From Zygnema cylindricum (taxonomy: Eukaryota; Streptophyta; Zygnematophyceae; Zygnematales; Zygnemataceae), in contig JBBHKE010000099.1 in NCBI GenBank assembly GCA_037447655.1, positions 1-62,000 on the forward strand: a stretch of 62,000 nucleotides of DNA. Reading direction: 5' to 3'. Each line of letters opens with the position of its first letter. Within the stretch, counting starts at the first letter, position 1. The notes under the pieces are model-generated. The model saw only the letters and a program-made list of their open reading frames with translations. It was not told where the DNA came from and made no database searches. The position numbers and the translations under genes were made by a program. Shown piece after piece: positions 1 to 13,500 of this stretch.

Positions 1-1039
1 TTCAATATCTAATTTCATTTGTTAAACGGAACTTTTAGTCATCGACATTTATGGGATTTGAACCAGCACCGTTTTCAAAAAAGAAAATGAAACCGTGTGA
101 AATTTAATATAAAAGAAGTGAATCTGTACCAGACATTTCCTGAAAAGAAATGTGATTTTCTTGGCCAATCAAATTGATTTGTGACGTATTTACTATTTTT
201 CAAACTTTTGGTTATGGCTTTTACTGAACTTACTGAACTTGGGTAGAACCCAATTATTATCAGTTCGAGAGGTTGGATCTTACGGTTTTTATCTAAGCTG
301 GCATTTGAACATCCTACAGATTTAAATACATATGATGTAAAAAGTTCGTTTTCTAAGTACGTACTCTTCGATGTAGAATTATAACGTATACTTTGTTTTA
401 TGATTTAAACGTCTATATAACCCACACTAATTCTTGTGAGAGCTACACATACAGAGAAGAAAGGGAAGAGTTTATCCTTATAAATTCATACTATATTTAC
501 CATTTGTGATTGTGGAGAAAATACTCCACAAAAGCAAGCAAGAAAGAAAAAAAGAAAGAACTTCCTCCCAAATAAAAAAGAGAGAACAACGTCTCCACAA
601 GAAAGAACTTTTCCTTTTTCTTTTACTTTCCTTTTCCTGGATTTGGAATATACATTTATGTTTCTTCAAATGTACTCTTTACTTGTACTTTTATGTAGGC
701 TTCAACAGAGTATAATCCCCCAGACCTCAACACTCACCACTGCGGGCCATACCTTGGTGGTTGTTGTTATTTCCATTGTCCTTTTCCTGTATCTCCTTCC
801 ATTCCATTCCATTCCATTCTTCCTTTCTCTCACTCTCCTCCACCCCTCCCTCCCTCTCTCTCCTCTCCTCTTTTTGTCCCTCTCCCCTCTCTCTCTCTCC
901 CCTCTCCTCTCCTCTCTCTCTCTCCTCTCTCTCTCTCCTCTCTCTCTCCTTTCTCGCCCCCCCCCTGAAAATGTGTGTTAAAAAAAAAATACTTGTATCT
1001 TTTTGCTTTTATAGCTTTTATGAAGTTGTTGTTTTGCAG
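1..1039 (+). other. Upstream intron or 5' region of the polymerase lambda gene; no exon recognised
   Basis: No exon is recognisable here. The first polymerase exon begins at 1040 after a TTTTGCAG acceptor, in mid-protein, so this stretch is probably intron. It holds a C/T-rich simple repeat (about 780-960) with CTCTCC units, about 80 bases upstream of that acceptor. The BRCT domain expected at the N-terminus of polymerase lambda was not found and may lie left of the window. Confidence 0.4.
780..960 (+). repeat. C/T-rich simple repeat (CTCTCC-type)
   Basis: An almost pure pyrimidine run of CTCTCC and CTCCCT units on the sense strand. It lies just upstream of the first visible polymerase exon. 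Apparent reading frames across it are low-complexity artefacts. Confidence 0.9.
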
Positions 1040-4000
1040 CTTTGGGTGACGAGAGACGTTCTTTTTCCTATTACAAAGCAATTTCCGTGCTTGAAAAGTT
1101 TCCGTATCATATTACGGACATAGAACAAGTAAAGGGCCTTCCTGCTATTGGACCATCTTTGAAAACTCAGGTACTCTTTATTCTAACGCTTAACTCCAAA
1201 ATTGATACTTTTTCTGTTGTGTTCTTGTTTTTTGATACCATTATTCAAACTTAATGTTAATTTCAACAACGTGTTTTCAAAATAAGTTGGGTTTTCTTTA
1301 CTTTCTCCTCATATTTGACTTCCTTTTTGCTTTTTGCTCATTTTAAAATCGGAATGTGTCACGTTTTCTATCCATTCACCATAATAAGGGTAGACACTTT
1401 ATTGTTCTTTTTCATTTAGGATTTTTTTTGTAAATTTACCGTAGGGAAATATTGAAGTAGTAATAGTATCATCAGTACATCTCACTTTTCCGGTTCAGGT
1501 CCTCAATCAAGTCTAAACTTTTTTGGTCAAGATCGATCAAATCGGAATCAATCGAAATCGGAAAGAAAGGAAAAGTCGAAAGGAAGAGAAGAAAGGGGAA
1601 AATTCTTGCCGGCGTAACTTTGAAAGGAAAATCGAGATGGATGGTTCATTAATCAAACAGGTATCATCCAGACACAAACAAATCGTCAGTTTTTAAAGTC
1701 AAATTGAAAAAGTCTAAATGATTAAATGAGAGGGTTTAACCGTTTGAAAGATTGTTTAAACGGCTTCAGGCTTTGGGGAGACTGTTTAAATCCAACGCTG
1801 CTGCAAGTGCATTTTTTTGTATGATCCTCATGTGTGATTTTATTTTTTGTTTATTTTGGTCTTATTCTCCCTTTTTCTAATTTTTATTCGAGGGACTTTA
1901 TGGAAGCGTACAAATGGGTAGATCGAAGAGATTTTAAAGACTGGGAAGCTCCAAAGACTCGAAAACTTCAAAGAGGATCCAAAGGTTAGAGTTGCTTACT
2001 TTCAAATTTCTCATTTTATACCCATTTTTTTAGTTATCATTATTAATATTACGAGACTATTCTCACGGTACTTGCCAAAGTTTATTTGCACAATTTCAGT
2101 AATGTCTGTCCCCACTATATCAACTTCGGTTTTTTTAGATTTCAGTTTTTAGATGAGGTTTGGTCTCATATTAGATTCAAGTTTTTGTATCAAAACAAAA
2201 GCTTCTAACCTTCGTTCAAAAAACAGTGTGATAAAAAAAGGGTACAATGGTGTAATTATGATTATTGTGGTGTATCTTTAGTTAGTGATGTCACAGGGAA
2301 GGATATCTTGAGATTCGGTAATCGGCATTGGTCTCGAGATTAGTATATCGAGGGGATATATCAGAATTGCAATGATTAAGATCAATTGTCGACGAAATCT
2401 CAATACTATCAAAAATTATTACATGTTTAAAACGTTTATAACGTAGTACAAACGTTTACAAAGTGGAAAAAACCTTTAGAATGCCGTTTAAACGTTTAAA
2501 ATGTCGACAACGATGTACGGAATCACAGGCTAGGTTCTATTTTGTGGTATTGAGTCAAATATTACATGTGCGTAGAAACAGGAAAAATAGTATTGTTGAT
2601 TACTGGCAAAAAATTACTTGAACCATTTGAGGAAAAAAATAACTGCAGAAATACAAAAAAATGCTTATTCTAGGTGAGCACGCAAAAGATGTTACTCAAA
2701 AGTTGTTTCAAAAATGCCACAAACATTACAAAAAAAGCAAAATCTATTTTTGGGACGTGTGTAGTACATTTACCGGGTTTATAACATTCAGTTATCGTCG
2801 ATGTTTTCACGATATCGATATTTTGTTGACATCGAGCCTTTCTCAGTATTTCCCAAGTCTGTATTATTTCGTAATTTTTTGATATAGTCTTACTAATCTT
2901 ACTAATCTTGCCCGGCATATTATCATGTTGCAATACGATTGTTTTTTTTTTTTCTTTCTTTCCGTTACTTTTTCAATTTCTATCATGACCGCGTTTTTCT
3001 TTTTTTTCCTGTACGATTTTGATGGAATCGAATACATTTTTACATTTGACACAAAATTTTTACGATCAAGTTGATAACAACGTAATAAAAACCACGATAA
3101 AGAATTTCAAAAGTACAATACAAATACAGTAAGTTTTCAAGACGATAAATCCACGATTTATTTTTCATCTTGACAGGAAAAAGTTCTTATTCTTTTCGGA
3201 TCGTTGTGGGGAGTCGGTCCCCAAACCGCTCTTCGATTTTATGAAAAGGGGTACAGAACTTTGGAGGACCTTTTAAAGAAGGAAAATTCCCTAAGTTCCG
3301 CCCAAAAAGTGGGTATTGAGTTCCACGACGATATTAACAAGAGGATTCCGAGACACGAGGTACCCACAAATATGGGTTTATAAATGGGTTAATAGCTGGA
3401 AGTACAGTATACAAATGGATAGATAGTATATAAATTGGTTTGTAAGTGGGTGTAAAGTATATAAATGGGTTTATAAATGGGTGGATAGTATGTAAGTGTG
3501 TTTATAAATGGGTGTCTAGTATCTAAATGGGTGGATAGTATGGGTTTATAATTGGGTGGATAGTAAATAAATGTGTTTATAAATGGGTGTAAAGCATATA
3601 AATGGGTGGATAGTATATAAATTGGTTTATAAGTGGATATATAGAATGTAAATGGGTTTATAAATGGGTGGATAGTATATAAACGGATACACAGTATGTT
3701 AATGGGTTTGTAAATTGGTGTATACTGTATAAACGGGTTTATGAGTGGGTGGATAGTTTATGAATACGTTTAAACTTTATATGTGGTATTTCTTGGGTGG
3801 ACCTTTGAGCGAAAAATCACGAAAAAAAAAGTTTCTCTTTTTGTATAATATGGAGTCAAATGAGGGACATTTGGCTAGATTTTATCCTTGTACGTAAAGT
3901 TTGTAAGAAATAGGTCTGCCCCCACCCTTCCTCTCTCCTCCCCCTTCTCTCCCTCTCTCCCTTCTCACTTCTCCCCTTTATTTTAATTCTGCTCTCTCCT

Positions 4001-7000
4001 CCCTTCTCTACTTCTTCCACTTTCCCTTTCACTTTCTTGTTTCCTCTCCGGCTCGTTCTCCCTTCAACTCTTTTCCATCCTCTATTTTCTGCTCCTACTC
4101 CCTCCTGATACATTCCCCTCCCTTCCCCTCCCTCTCCTCATCCCTTCCACTCCCTCTGTCTCTCTGTTTGCCTTCTTTTCTCTTTAACATTGGATTGTCT
4201 CTGTCCTCAAATCTTTCTGGTTGCCAGGTGGCAGTCATAAATGGCACTCCTCCCATTCATTTTTTTCTCTCCCACTATCTCTCCCATTTTCTTTCTGTCC
4301 CCATCTCTCCCTCTCCCTTTCCCTCCCACTTTAACATCTATATTTTTCTTTCTTTGGCCTCTTTCGGGTTGCCAGGTGGCAGTGACGAAGGCCACTCCTC
4401 TCTATTCCTCTCTGTTTTCTTTTTAGCCACTACCCTTTCCTTTTCCTCTCCCTCTCTCTCTCTCTCCTTCTCCCTCTCCCTCTCTCCTTTTTCCTCTCCC
4501 TCTCCCTCTCCCCATTTCCCTTACATTAATATGTTTCTTCACTCAGGCCTCTCTCTGGTCGCCAGGTGGCGGTGATGGAGGAACCTCCTTGCTTCCTTCC
4601 TTTTGCTTCTCTTCCACTATCCCTTCCTCTCCCTCCCTTTCCCCTTAACATTAATGTTTTCTTTCCTCGGCCTCTCTCTGTATGCCAGGTGGCAGTGATG
4701 GAAAAAATTGTTCAGAAAGCTGCAGAAGAAGTTCAACCTGGAGTGAGTTCTTTTCCTATCCCTCTCTCTCTCCCTCCCCCTCCCTCTCCCTCCCTTTCGT
4801 TTATTAAATTGTTTAATCATCCCAAAAAAAATGTCATTTATCTTGTAGTTACCCATTTGCACTTGTATGGAGATAGGGGTAAATGCCCGGCTTATCTCTT
4901 TTTTGTGCCCCACTTTTACAATTGAGTCGAGAAATTTGTCCTGTTTAAACATATTTTCGGATGGAATATAAGTTTGAACAACAGTCTTACAGAAAAAAAA
5001 GTTATCATCTTTACTGTAGTTGTATGAACGATTTGTTTTGTGCTGAAATGTACAAAACCAAACTGTATGGATGTTTCCGTAACGCACAACTGTACTTGTT
5101 GGTTGTGAGTGGTTTTTAGTTTTACATGTTTTTTTTCTGGTTTAAATGTTTGAATTCGTTGTAAATTTTTGATGTTCTGGATGTGCAATTTGAAACCTAT
5201 CGTTGTCACTACATTTTCCATCGGGTTGTCGAGTTTTTTTTTAACTCGAGTTTTGGCCATTCTTTACCAGTTTTGGGCTATATATTTGTCCTAACTTTTG
5301 GTCATTTTTGTCTATTTTTGGTTACATATGCCCAAATTTTCACCACTTTTGCTTGTTTCTCGCCATATATGTCGATATTTCGATCATTTTATCGGTGGTC
5401 GTGAAACCAATACCCAATAATTGGATGTTTTTTCTTATTGGTAATGGATTCGTCCGATCTATCGTTACTCGACATATCGGTGGTGATCACGAAACAAATC
5501 ATTGTCCAAAAAAGGATATAACTCAGGGTTTATCTTTTTGATAACTTATGTTATCTTTGTCGGTGGGAATGACTTCGTCGGGGGAGGAGTATAACAGTAA
5601 AACTCCATTGAAATCGAGAGCCCCCTACGTTTCTGCAAAAAGAAAAGACCCTGAGCACATTTCGTCCCGAACAATAGAATTTTGTTCTTCGTTGCCGTTA
5701 CTACATACGAAACTGAAACGGACTGCTCTCTGTTTCAATGGAGAAACACCCCAAGAAGTCGCTGATGTTTTTGAAGAGTAAAGAGCGTATGAGTCAACTG
5801 AACAAAATGATTTGGCCTCGTACGTCCGTACCGTATAGTCCAATAAAACCAGTAATTATATTGCTATAATTACGATTATCGACAACCACATAGACAATAA
5901 TTAATGACGGTACTTTGATGATCGATAGCTGGAGTGGTCGATAATCGATAATGTTGTTGTCGACACATTAGTTTTAACTCACGACTTGATGAGCGACACT
6001 GACTTTATAGCCCATTTTCGGTGGTGGGTGCCCAAATTTTGATCATTTTGGCTATTTTCTGGTTTAGATGTGGACTCTTTGCGGAGGCTCCTATCGAAGA
6101 GGAAAAGCCTCAGTGGGCGATATGGATATGGTTCTCACTCACCCGGATGGAGAAAGGTGAGAACCAGAAAAGCCACAAAAATGACACGGATGATTGCCAG
6201 AAAACTTAAAAATTGACTCAGGTGAGAACCAGGAAAGTGAAAAAACGACAATTCGCTTTTGTGTTTTTTATCAAAACAACAAAAAAATATTTTTAAGCAG
6301 TATTATGACTCATCTAGATTGATCTGGTTAGTGCAGAGTTACGATAAACGTTCATCGACATCCAAACTTTCCAAGCTTTCTCAAATTCCAATTAACAAAC
6401 TCGATTTATTTCTTTCAATGGCCAAATTCTGGATTAGCTCGAAAAAAGGAAAAAAAAATAATAATAATAATATAACCTCCCTCAATTCCTAAATTCTTTG
6501 AATAACTGAGAGAAAGAATGGGGAGAGAGAGAGAGAGGTAGGGGAGAGCGAGAGGGAGAAGGGAGAGTGGAGTGGACAGAGGGGGGAGAGAGAGAGAAGG
6601 AGAGGGAGAAAGACAGAGAAAGCTTCACTGTAGGGGTCAATGTAAATGCTTCTACTTCCTGTGACAGCCATACAGGTGTCCTTCCTCGATTGCGTCAAAA
6701 ACTGAAGGAACTCGACTTTCTCAAAGAGGACCTTTTGGTGGGAGACTCCCATAGTCTTCTGGTGAGGTTTTGAGATATTGAGTTTTTAATGCTTTTTACA
6801 TTTCAGGGATGCAATTGTTTTGAAAGTTTATTAGTTATCGGGATTGAAAAAGAATGAGTTTCTTTAGAAAGTTTCTGTAGGTTGAATTTTGCAAATTTGT
6901 ACCGTATGTTTTAGGTCTTTAGCAACGCTAACATTTCTTCAAGAAGAGTTTGTGGAAAATCATATATTTTGTGTCTATCTTTTTTATTGTCTTGCTTATG

Positions 7001-10000
7001 TGGTTCCTATGTTCGTTATTATTTGGTTTTCCGCCACCTTGTACCTTACATGTAATGTGTTATTTTATATGGTTTTCTTTTGGGGTTTATTTTATCATCA
7101 TTTTTATTGTTATGAAGTTTTATTTCGTAATGAAAGATAAGTCAGGAGAGAAAACAAACGAAAGAATATGACAGAATGCAGGAAATAGTATTCCATGATT
7201 GGATGATTATCCGGAGGACTTAAAAATCGTCTGACGTATCCACAAAGTACTTACCAAACTTACTGATGATTGTTGTGATGGCTAATTTGAATGTGATATG
7301 CACCCTTTTATTTAGTATGTGGTTCAGGTTTTTGTCCGCTGTTTACTGTGATTTCAATTCTGATACTGATTGTGATTTTGATTTTGACTTTGATTTTGGT
7401 TTTGATTTTGATCGCTGTTTTTGTTTTCATTGTGATTTCTATTGTGATTTTTATTGTGATTTTTATTGTGTTTTTTTTGTGATTTTTATTGTGATTTTTA
7501 TTGTGATTGCGATTGGTATAGGGCACAGATAAAGGTGTGGATACCTATTATGGACTATGTTGTTATCCCGGGAGGCAACAACGCCACAGAATCGACTTCA
7601 AAGTGAGAATCAAACCCATCCAACTGTTTTTTCGTTTCTGTTATTGTTTTTGTTTTTGCTTTTCGGGGTTTGCTTTAGGTCGATTGGGTCAAAACAAAAG
7701 GTGACTTTTCTTTCTTTTACTTTTTGTGACTTGTGTTGACTTCCGTATGAATTTTATGTGCCTCCATGGCAGGTGTATCCCATGGACCAATACCCATACG
7801 GCCTCATCGCATGGACAGGCAACGATGTGCTCAATCGAAGGTGTGTACCCAAGTATATCACAAAGGCAAAAATATCTTCCACTCCTCTCCCTCTCCCTCT
7901 CCCTCTCCTTCTCCCTCTCCCTCGCCCTCGCCCTCGCCCTCTCCTATTGTATGAGACGTCATGGTAACAGACAGAAATACAGAAAGAACAGACAGAGAAT
8001 GGCAAATGAAAAATGATTGCAAATAATATAAAATTGGTAACCTTTACAATGAAGACAAAAGGTTAAAATACTAACTGAAGGTGTCACGTAGTATAAGTCT
8101 GACAGACTAATCTGCAGCCTGTAGTGATCCCGAAGGGTCACTTGGCTCTTCCAAGTGTGACGAAAGGGCAAGGTGACCTTTCGTAAGAAGAAGAGAAAAG
8201 ATCTAGATCCAAAACAAATATCTAAAGCTAAATCTAACTAAATCTAGAACAGAGGTACAGAGAGTAAATGACGAGAATCAGAATACTAGACTACGTTATC
8301 TAGTACTAAGTCATTTAAAAACTAAGTTTGTAGCAAAGGAGAATTGGGAAGAATTCAGAATTCCAACATCTCCCTCTCCCTCTCCCTCTCCCTCTCCCTC
8401 ACCCTCGCCCTCGCCCTCGCCCTCTCCCTCTCCCTCTCCCTCTCCCTCTCCCTCTCCCTCTCCCTCTCCCTCTCCCTCTCCCTCTCCCTCTCCCTCTCCC
8501 TCTCCCTCTCCCTCTCCCTCTCCCTCTCCCTCTCCCTCTCCCTCTCCCTCTCCCTCTCCCTCTCCCTCTCCCTCTCCCTCTCCCTCTCCCTCTCCCTCTC
8601 CCTCTCCCTCTCCCTCTCCCTCTCCCTCTCCCTCTCCCTCTCCCTCTCCCTCTCCCTCTCCCCTCTCCCCCTCCCCCTCCCTCTCCCTCTCCCCCTCCCC
8701 CTCCCCCTCCCCCTCCCCCTCCCCCTCCCCCTCCCCCTCCCCCTCCCCCTCCCCCTCCCCCTCCCCCTCCCCCTCCCCCTCCCCCTCCCCCTCCCCCTCC
8801 CCCTCCCCCTCCCCCTCCCCCTCCCCCTCCCCCTCCCCCTCCCCCTCCCCCTCCCCCTCCCCCTCCCCCTCCCCCTCCCCCTCCCCCTCCCCCTCCCCCT
8901 CCCCCTCCCCCTCCCCCTCCCCCTCCCCCTCCCCCTCCCCCTCCCCCTCCCCCTCCCCCTCCCCCTCCCCCTCCCTCTCCCCCTCCCCCTCCCTCTCCCC
9001 CTCCCTCTCCCCCTCCCTCTCCCCCTCCCTCTCCCCCTCCCTCCCCCTCCCTCCCCCTCCCTCCCCCTCCCCCTCCCCCTCCCCCTCCCCCTCCCCCTCT
9101 CCCTCTCTCTCTCCCTCTCTCTCTCCCTCCCCCTCCCCCTCCCCCTCCCCCTCCCCCTCCCCCTCCATCTTTCTGCCCGTTTCTCCTTCTTCCCCTCTCT
9201 TTCTCTGCCCCTTTCCCCCTCTCTCCTCTCCCCTCCCTCCTCTCTCTCGTCTCCTCTCCCTCTCCCCCCCCTTCCCTCTTCCCTCTCCCCCCTCTCCCCT
9301 CCCCCCCTCTTGCCCCCTCTACCTTTTCTTCTCTCTCTTCACTGTTTCATGAACTCGGTTTGTTGTTTTTTATTAGTTTATTTTTAAAGCTCAATTTATG
9401 TATCATAAAAATAATAAATGATGATATTAATTGTAATAAATAAATGAATAATGTAGTAAATTACTGTAGCCATTCATAGCTTTTGATGGATTCGGCTTTA
9501 CTAAACTCTTTTTCAGATTGCGTATAGTAGCGGATAAAAAGGGGTTTAAATTGGACGACCACGGGTTGTTTCCCATTGCCCGGGATCCGTACGGAAATAA
9601 GGTACGAAGCCATGTGATGTGACATGTACCCTTGCCAAGGTTGATGGTATTTTATTGACATATTCGTTATTTAGTGTTGATGTTACTCCTGGTTCTGGCA
9701 AGTTGAACATTTTTTAGAACTTTTTTACTTTTTAAGAACAATTTTTAATGTTGTCGCGTGGAAGTTCGAAAAGGTTGAAAAGTTTGAAAAAATCGTGAAG
9801 CCGGAGAAGTCCATACATGCAAATATGTTCGCATATGAGATGAACTATTTTAGTAATGTCATACAGATAGGGTCATCTGCACACGAGAAAAATTTACCCT
9901 CGTGTTGAGGGAAAATCGTACCGTTTCACCAACTCATAAAACTGTACGGATAGTACGATTTACCTGCGAAACGAGGGTAAAAACTTTGTTATTGTTATCC

Positions 10001-10576
10001 CTATGAGAAATATATGGATATGAAACATTTGACAGAAGTATTAGGTCAACAACAGAAGTACCGACTAGGCTCATTAGTTCGGTACACTGCCCACCGCTAT
10101 TAAAGGAATTATTAGTGTAAATGTGAAATTAGGATGTATATTACTAATTTAGAGTTAGGAGACGTGGCGGATTTCTATCCACTCTCTCAAGTAGTGTTAT
10201 TAACATTATTTTATGGCTTTTGGCCAAGGAAAATCACGACTGAATTAGTGTTATTAACAGTAATAATGATGGGCAGTGTACCTCTTCTACTTTTACTATA
10301 TGCTTTAAAATGCTATGAAGTATGACGACAAAGATAGTATGGTAAACTTATGACATCTATCAGTAGGAAAAAGGAATAATTAGAAAAAAAAAGCAAAAAA
10401 ATAAATTGTGAACTGCTTTTTGAGGAAAAGGTAAGTATTTTAAGGTTATCACATGTTGATGTTTGCTTTTTTTGCAGATTGTTAAATCAGAAAGGAGTAA
10501 GCCTTTGAAATCCGAAAGAGAGGTTTTTGAGTTTCTCAATTTCCCATGGCTTGAACCCCATGAGAGAAACCTCTGA
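1040..10576 (+). CDS. POLL: DNA polymerase lambda (family X), 5' end missing, 10 exons visible
   Basis: This is a gap-filling DNA polymerase of base excision repair and non-homologous end joining, acting in the nucleus. Exons read from splice sites: 1040-1170, 1922-1984, 3177-3359, 4689-4742, 6068-6156, 6668-6761, 7522-7602, 7773-7840, 9517-9601 and 10478-10576 (stop TGA). They join in a consistent phase. The first two encode the 8-kDa lyase domain with its helix-hairpin-helix ([10 protein letters not shown], then [10 protein letters not shown]). The third gives the fingers domain ([20 protein letters not shown]). The palm shows CGGSYRRGK and [12 protein letters not shown], with the paired catalytic aspartates, then HRIDFK with the third aspartate. 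[17 protein letters not shown] and the terminal [11 protein letters not shown] are typical of lambda. The N-terminal BRCT and Ser/Pro-rich regions are not in view, so the start is unknown. Introns carry large tandem repeats and one small transposon. Identity is secure; exon ends are by eye. Confidence 0.93.
3362..3775 (+). repeat. AT-rich minisatellite in a polymerase lambda intron
   Basis: Imperfect tandem array of units like TTTATAAATGGGTGGATAGT with alternating spacer length, starting three bases after the exon 3 donor site. Unit copies differ by single-base changes and small indels. No coding potential is seen. Confidence 0.85.
4105..4688 (+). repeat. Tandemly repeated intron 3' end with decoy splice acceptors
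   Basis: Four successive CT-rich blocks each end in a near-identical acceptor plus exon start, GCCAGGTGGCAGTGATGG or close variants, at about 4223, 4371, 4561 and 4684. Only the last continues into the real exon (4689-4742). The first three continue into more pyrimidine repeat. Spacing is about 147, 190 and 123 bases. Confidence 0.8.
7364..7512 (+). repeat. GATTTT-type tandem repeat in an intron
   Basis: A run of TGATTTTGATTTTGAC and TTTATTGTGATT units on the + strand. It ends immediately before the acceptor of the exon at 7522. It produces spurious acidic and Lys/Ile/Thr-rich reading frames. Confidence 0.85.
7880..7944 (+). repeat. CTCCCT hexamer tract
   Basis: Short CTCCCT / CGCCCT hexamer array about 40 bases downstream of the donor at 7840, in the same intron as the giant hexamer array further on. 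Confidence 0.85.
8370..9175 (+). repeat. Giant hexanucleotide array (CTCCCT, then CTCCCC)
   Basis: About 800 bases of uninterrupted hexamer repeat inside a polymerase lambda intron. The left part, to about 8660, is CTCCCT. The middle and right are CTCCCC, with interspersed CTCCCT units near 8980-9060. The complementary strand is GAGGGG repeat, so runs of four G recur every six bases. Both strands are open in several frames (Leu-Ser/Leu-Pro or Gly-Glu repeats), which reflects the repeat and not a protein. Confidence 0.97.
10083..10280. mobile_element. Small inverted-repeat element (MITE family E2), in the last polymerase lambda intron
   Basis: About 200 bases bounded by TACACTGCCC on the left and GGGCAGTGTA on the right. 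Internal motifs (GGAGACGTGGC, TTTTGGCCAA, repeated ATTAGTGTTA) are shared with copies at 44620, 56951 and elsewhere. The ends fit a TA target duplication. It has no coding capacity. Confidence 0.7.
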
Positions 10577-13500
10577 AAGTTAGGGTTTCACCAATTTGGA
10601 TCCTGCAACAAGAATTTTACAAAAAAACTCTAAAAACCCTAAGAAACACTAAAAAACCCTAAAAAACACTCAAAAAAAAACGGTGCACAATACATGTGTC
10701 ATATGCAAACATAAAATGTTTCCACATTGTAATGTAGAAAGTGTCGTTTTTGTCGTTTTCGTCGTTTTGTGGAACTTTAATTGTGTGTAAATACGGTTTA
10801 GTTATATGTAAATATAACAGAAGGTGTCACATGTAAACTACAGGTTCCTGTGACTGGACGAGCTCCTTTATTCATTTGGAAAAGAAATTACCAAATTGAA
10901 AAAAAAAAAAAATTGATGAACTGAAAATATTAAACATTTTTCTAGAGGTATGTTGAAAGCATAGTCACCGTTATTCGGGTAGGTCTGAAAATTTGATACA
11001 AATTCCGAAGTGCTTTTTCTTTTTAGGGTTTTTGGTCCCGAAGGAACCCAACCCGTGAAATGTTTATATGAAACTTCTATGGGGATCCGCTGTTGGATAA
11101 AATATCATCCAATTGTAACCATACAAGTCGTCGTAAAAAGTACAATGGTACTGTAGACAGTACTTTCGTGTAGAGTTACAGGGAAAGTCCTCTCCTACCT
11201 TTTCCTCTTCACCTGTTTTCACCTCGGCTTGTTCTTCGTCCTTCTCTCAATTTGGTTAATGTTGAATTTTTTTATTTTTATTTTTCGAATTCAGGTTCCT
11301 TTTCCTTTTGTTATGATGTCAACTAGGCCATTTTTCATGTAATCTAGAAAAAAAAGATAGAAGAAAATTGAGAGACATCGAAAATTTGACATCTCAACGT
11401 GTAGTAACCAATAAAAAATTTGACATGCAACGGATTTTATTTATCTTTTCTGTTTAGACAAGACGGCGAGGAACAAATAGTTAATTCTTTGTCATTGTTT
11501 TTTTTCTCCATTGCTTTTCTTTTTCTTAACCTAAAACTGAATGACCTTACTGCCGAATATGGGAATGTTCCCATATATTCCCCGACGAATATTTTTCACA
11601 CCCAGATATTCGTTTGACAAATGCGATAACTATGTTTTCACCTGTCACAAGCTGATGAGAGGATATAGTGACGGCTCAGCATGATTGGCTCCTTGACTAA
11701 GTAGTTTGGGAGCTGTGGCCAGATTTTTTGTACTTTTGCGCCCCCGACGAATTTTATCTAATATGACCGATGAGAGGTTAATGTTGTTTCCTCTAGTTGG
11801 TTGTTTCGAGTGTATATAATGTGTACGGAAATGCAAGGATGTTTGGCAATACAATATCTCATGTTGACCAATAATCGATATATTGGTCCGATGTATCGGT
11901 AAGGGAATAATTGTATTGCGATGGATTACCGGTCAATGCCGGGCCGATAATTATCGCAATAACTCCGTATGTGGTATGAAATGGATTGTGAAATTATTTT
12001 CAAACTCTCCCTCCCCATGGCACGATAACTCGGTATTCATTCCATGTTTTTCTTTTGTACTGTGGTACAGACCCCCCAACAAATATATCGCAATAATATT
12101 TGTTTGTCCTGGAGCGATATATCTGGCCCCATCACCGTTCAATAATCGATATTTTGGTTATTGGATTTATAATGATAAGAACCTACCCGATACACAAAAC
12201 CACTGATGATAATGCTAGAATGTGCCACACTATACTGTGTATTGTTATTACCGTTTCTGGTGCCCCTGTATCCCACCACTCGAACAAGAAACTGTACCGA
12301 ATCGCACACTTTGTTTTTTCTTAACACAAATCTTTGTCAGAATGAGCCTTGTCAATCCTAACTGAATTAGAATTGATAATATGTTATCATAAACCCCGTC
12401 CTAATATTTACTTTGATAACGATTCAATGTGTACTTGATGTTGTACAATGCATGCAGTATATGAAAGTTGAGAAATTCAGTGTTAACAACATCAATCAAG
12501 GTGTTATTGGTGTGGTACATACTCGGTTTGCTCTTTAATTAGTGTTATTAACTGTATTTTATTTTTTGGTCAAAAAATCCACAGCTGCGACTCTAACAGA
12601 TTAAAAGGTGTCGAAGTTCATGTTTGGGAAAATAAAGTCGAACAAATTGAGGAGAAGTTGGTTTTTTTGCACAAAATTGTCATTGAAACTTGTGTTATGT
12701 TGTAGACCGGGCATTTTGCTTTTGTGTCTATGCATGGTTTTGAAGAATCGTGGTGCCATTTGTTGGTTGAAGGGCATTCGGAGTTTAGCTTATATTTTGT
12801 AAGTGCAAATAACCATGTCTTATGACGGTGATAAGATGTTTATTCTAACATGTCGGCAGTGCGAACCGACGTTAATGTCTGGGCTTTTCCGTACGACGAT
12901 ACCTCGTATTTTACCTCGAAAGTCTGTATGATTTTCCCAGATGTCTGTTTGTTGACGTCACATTGACAGTTGGCGCGGTCGATGATCCATTGGTAGAACC
13001 AAGGTCGCCAGAAAGTTGAGTGCGACGATCCGCGGCGATGGCTCGTCATCATTTATAAAACGAATAGTCCATGTCGCTGGAGATACATTTGTACAGTATT
13101 GTTTTTAGTTTTTGCATAACGTTCGCGGATCGGCTTTGTCTCTATGCGTGACTCACGTCACTTTCGTACCACAAATTTCGTCATTTGGCGCAACTATGTT
13201 CGTGCAAAAGCTGGACCGTTTTGGACTTTTCAAGATATCATTGGTTTACACATATCGAGTCGTTGGAGCATCGTAAATATAATTGGTCGTTGGGAGCCAT
13301 GTTTTCCAGACCTCGGACGAAAAACTGTGCAGGATTGCAGGTGTGTTTATCATTTTGTCGTACGCTAACTGTACACTCTTGTAGCTATACTGACGTATGG
13401 GCATATATATTCCCCTCTCGAGAATATCTGGCAAATCTTGCGTCATCTTGAAACTTAGAATGTGCTACATGTTGTCGTCTTGTGTTTTTTGATCCACGAC

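Noticed and set aside
8311-9387. Long open frames on both strands (Gly-Glu and Leu-Ser/Leu-Pro repeats)
   Set aside because: They are produced by a stop-free hexamer repeat inside an intron whose flanking exons splice cleanly.
10620-10680. Interstitial telomere-like AAACCCTAAA repeats
   Set aside because: Only a few irregular copies mixed with AAACACTAA; more likely an A-rich simple sequence.
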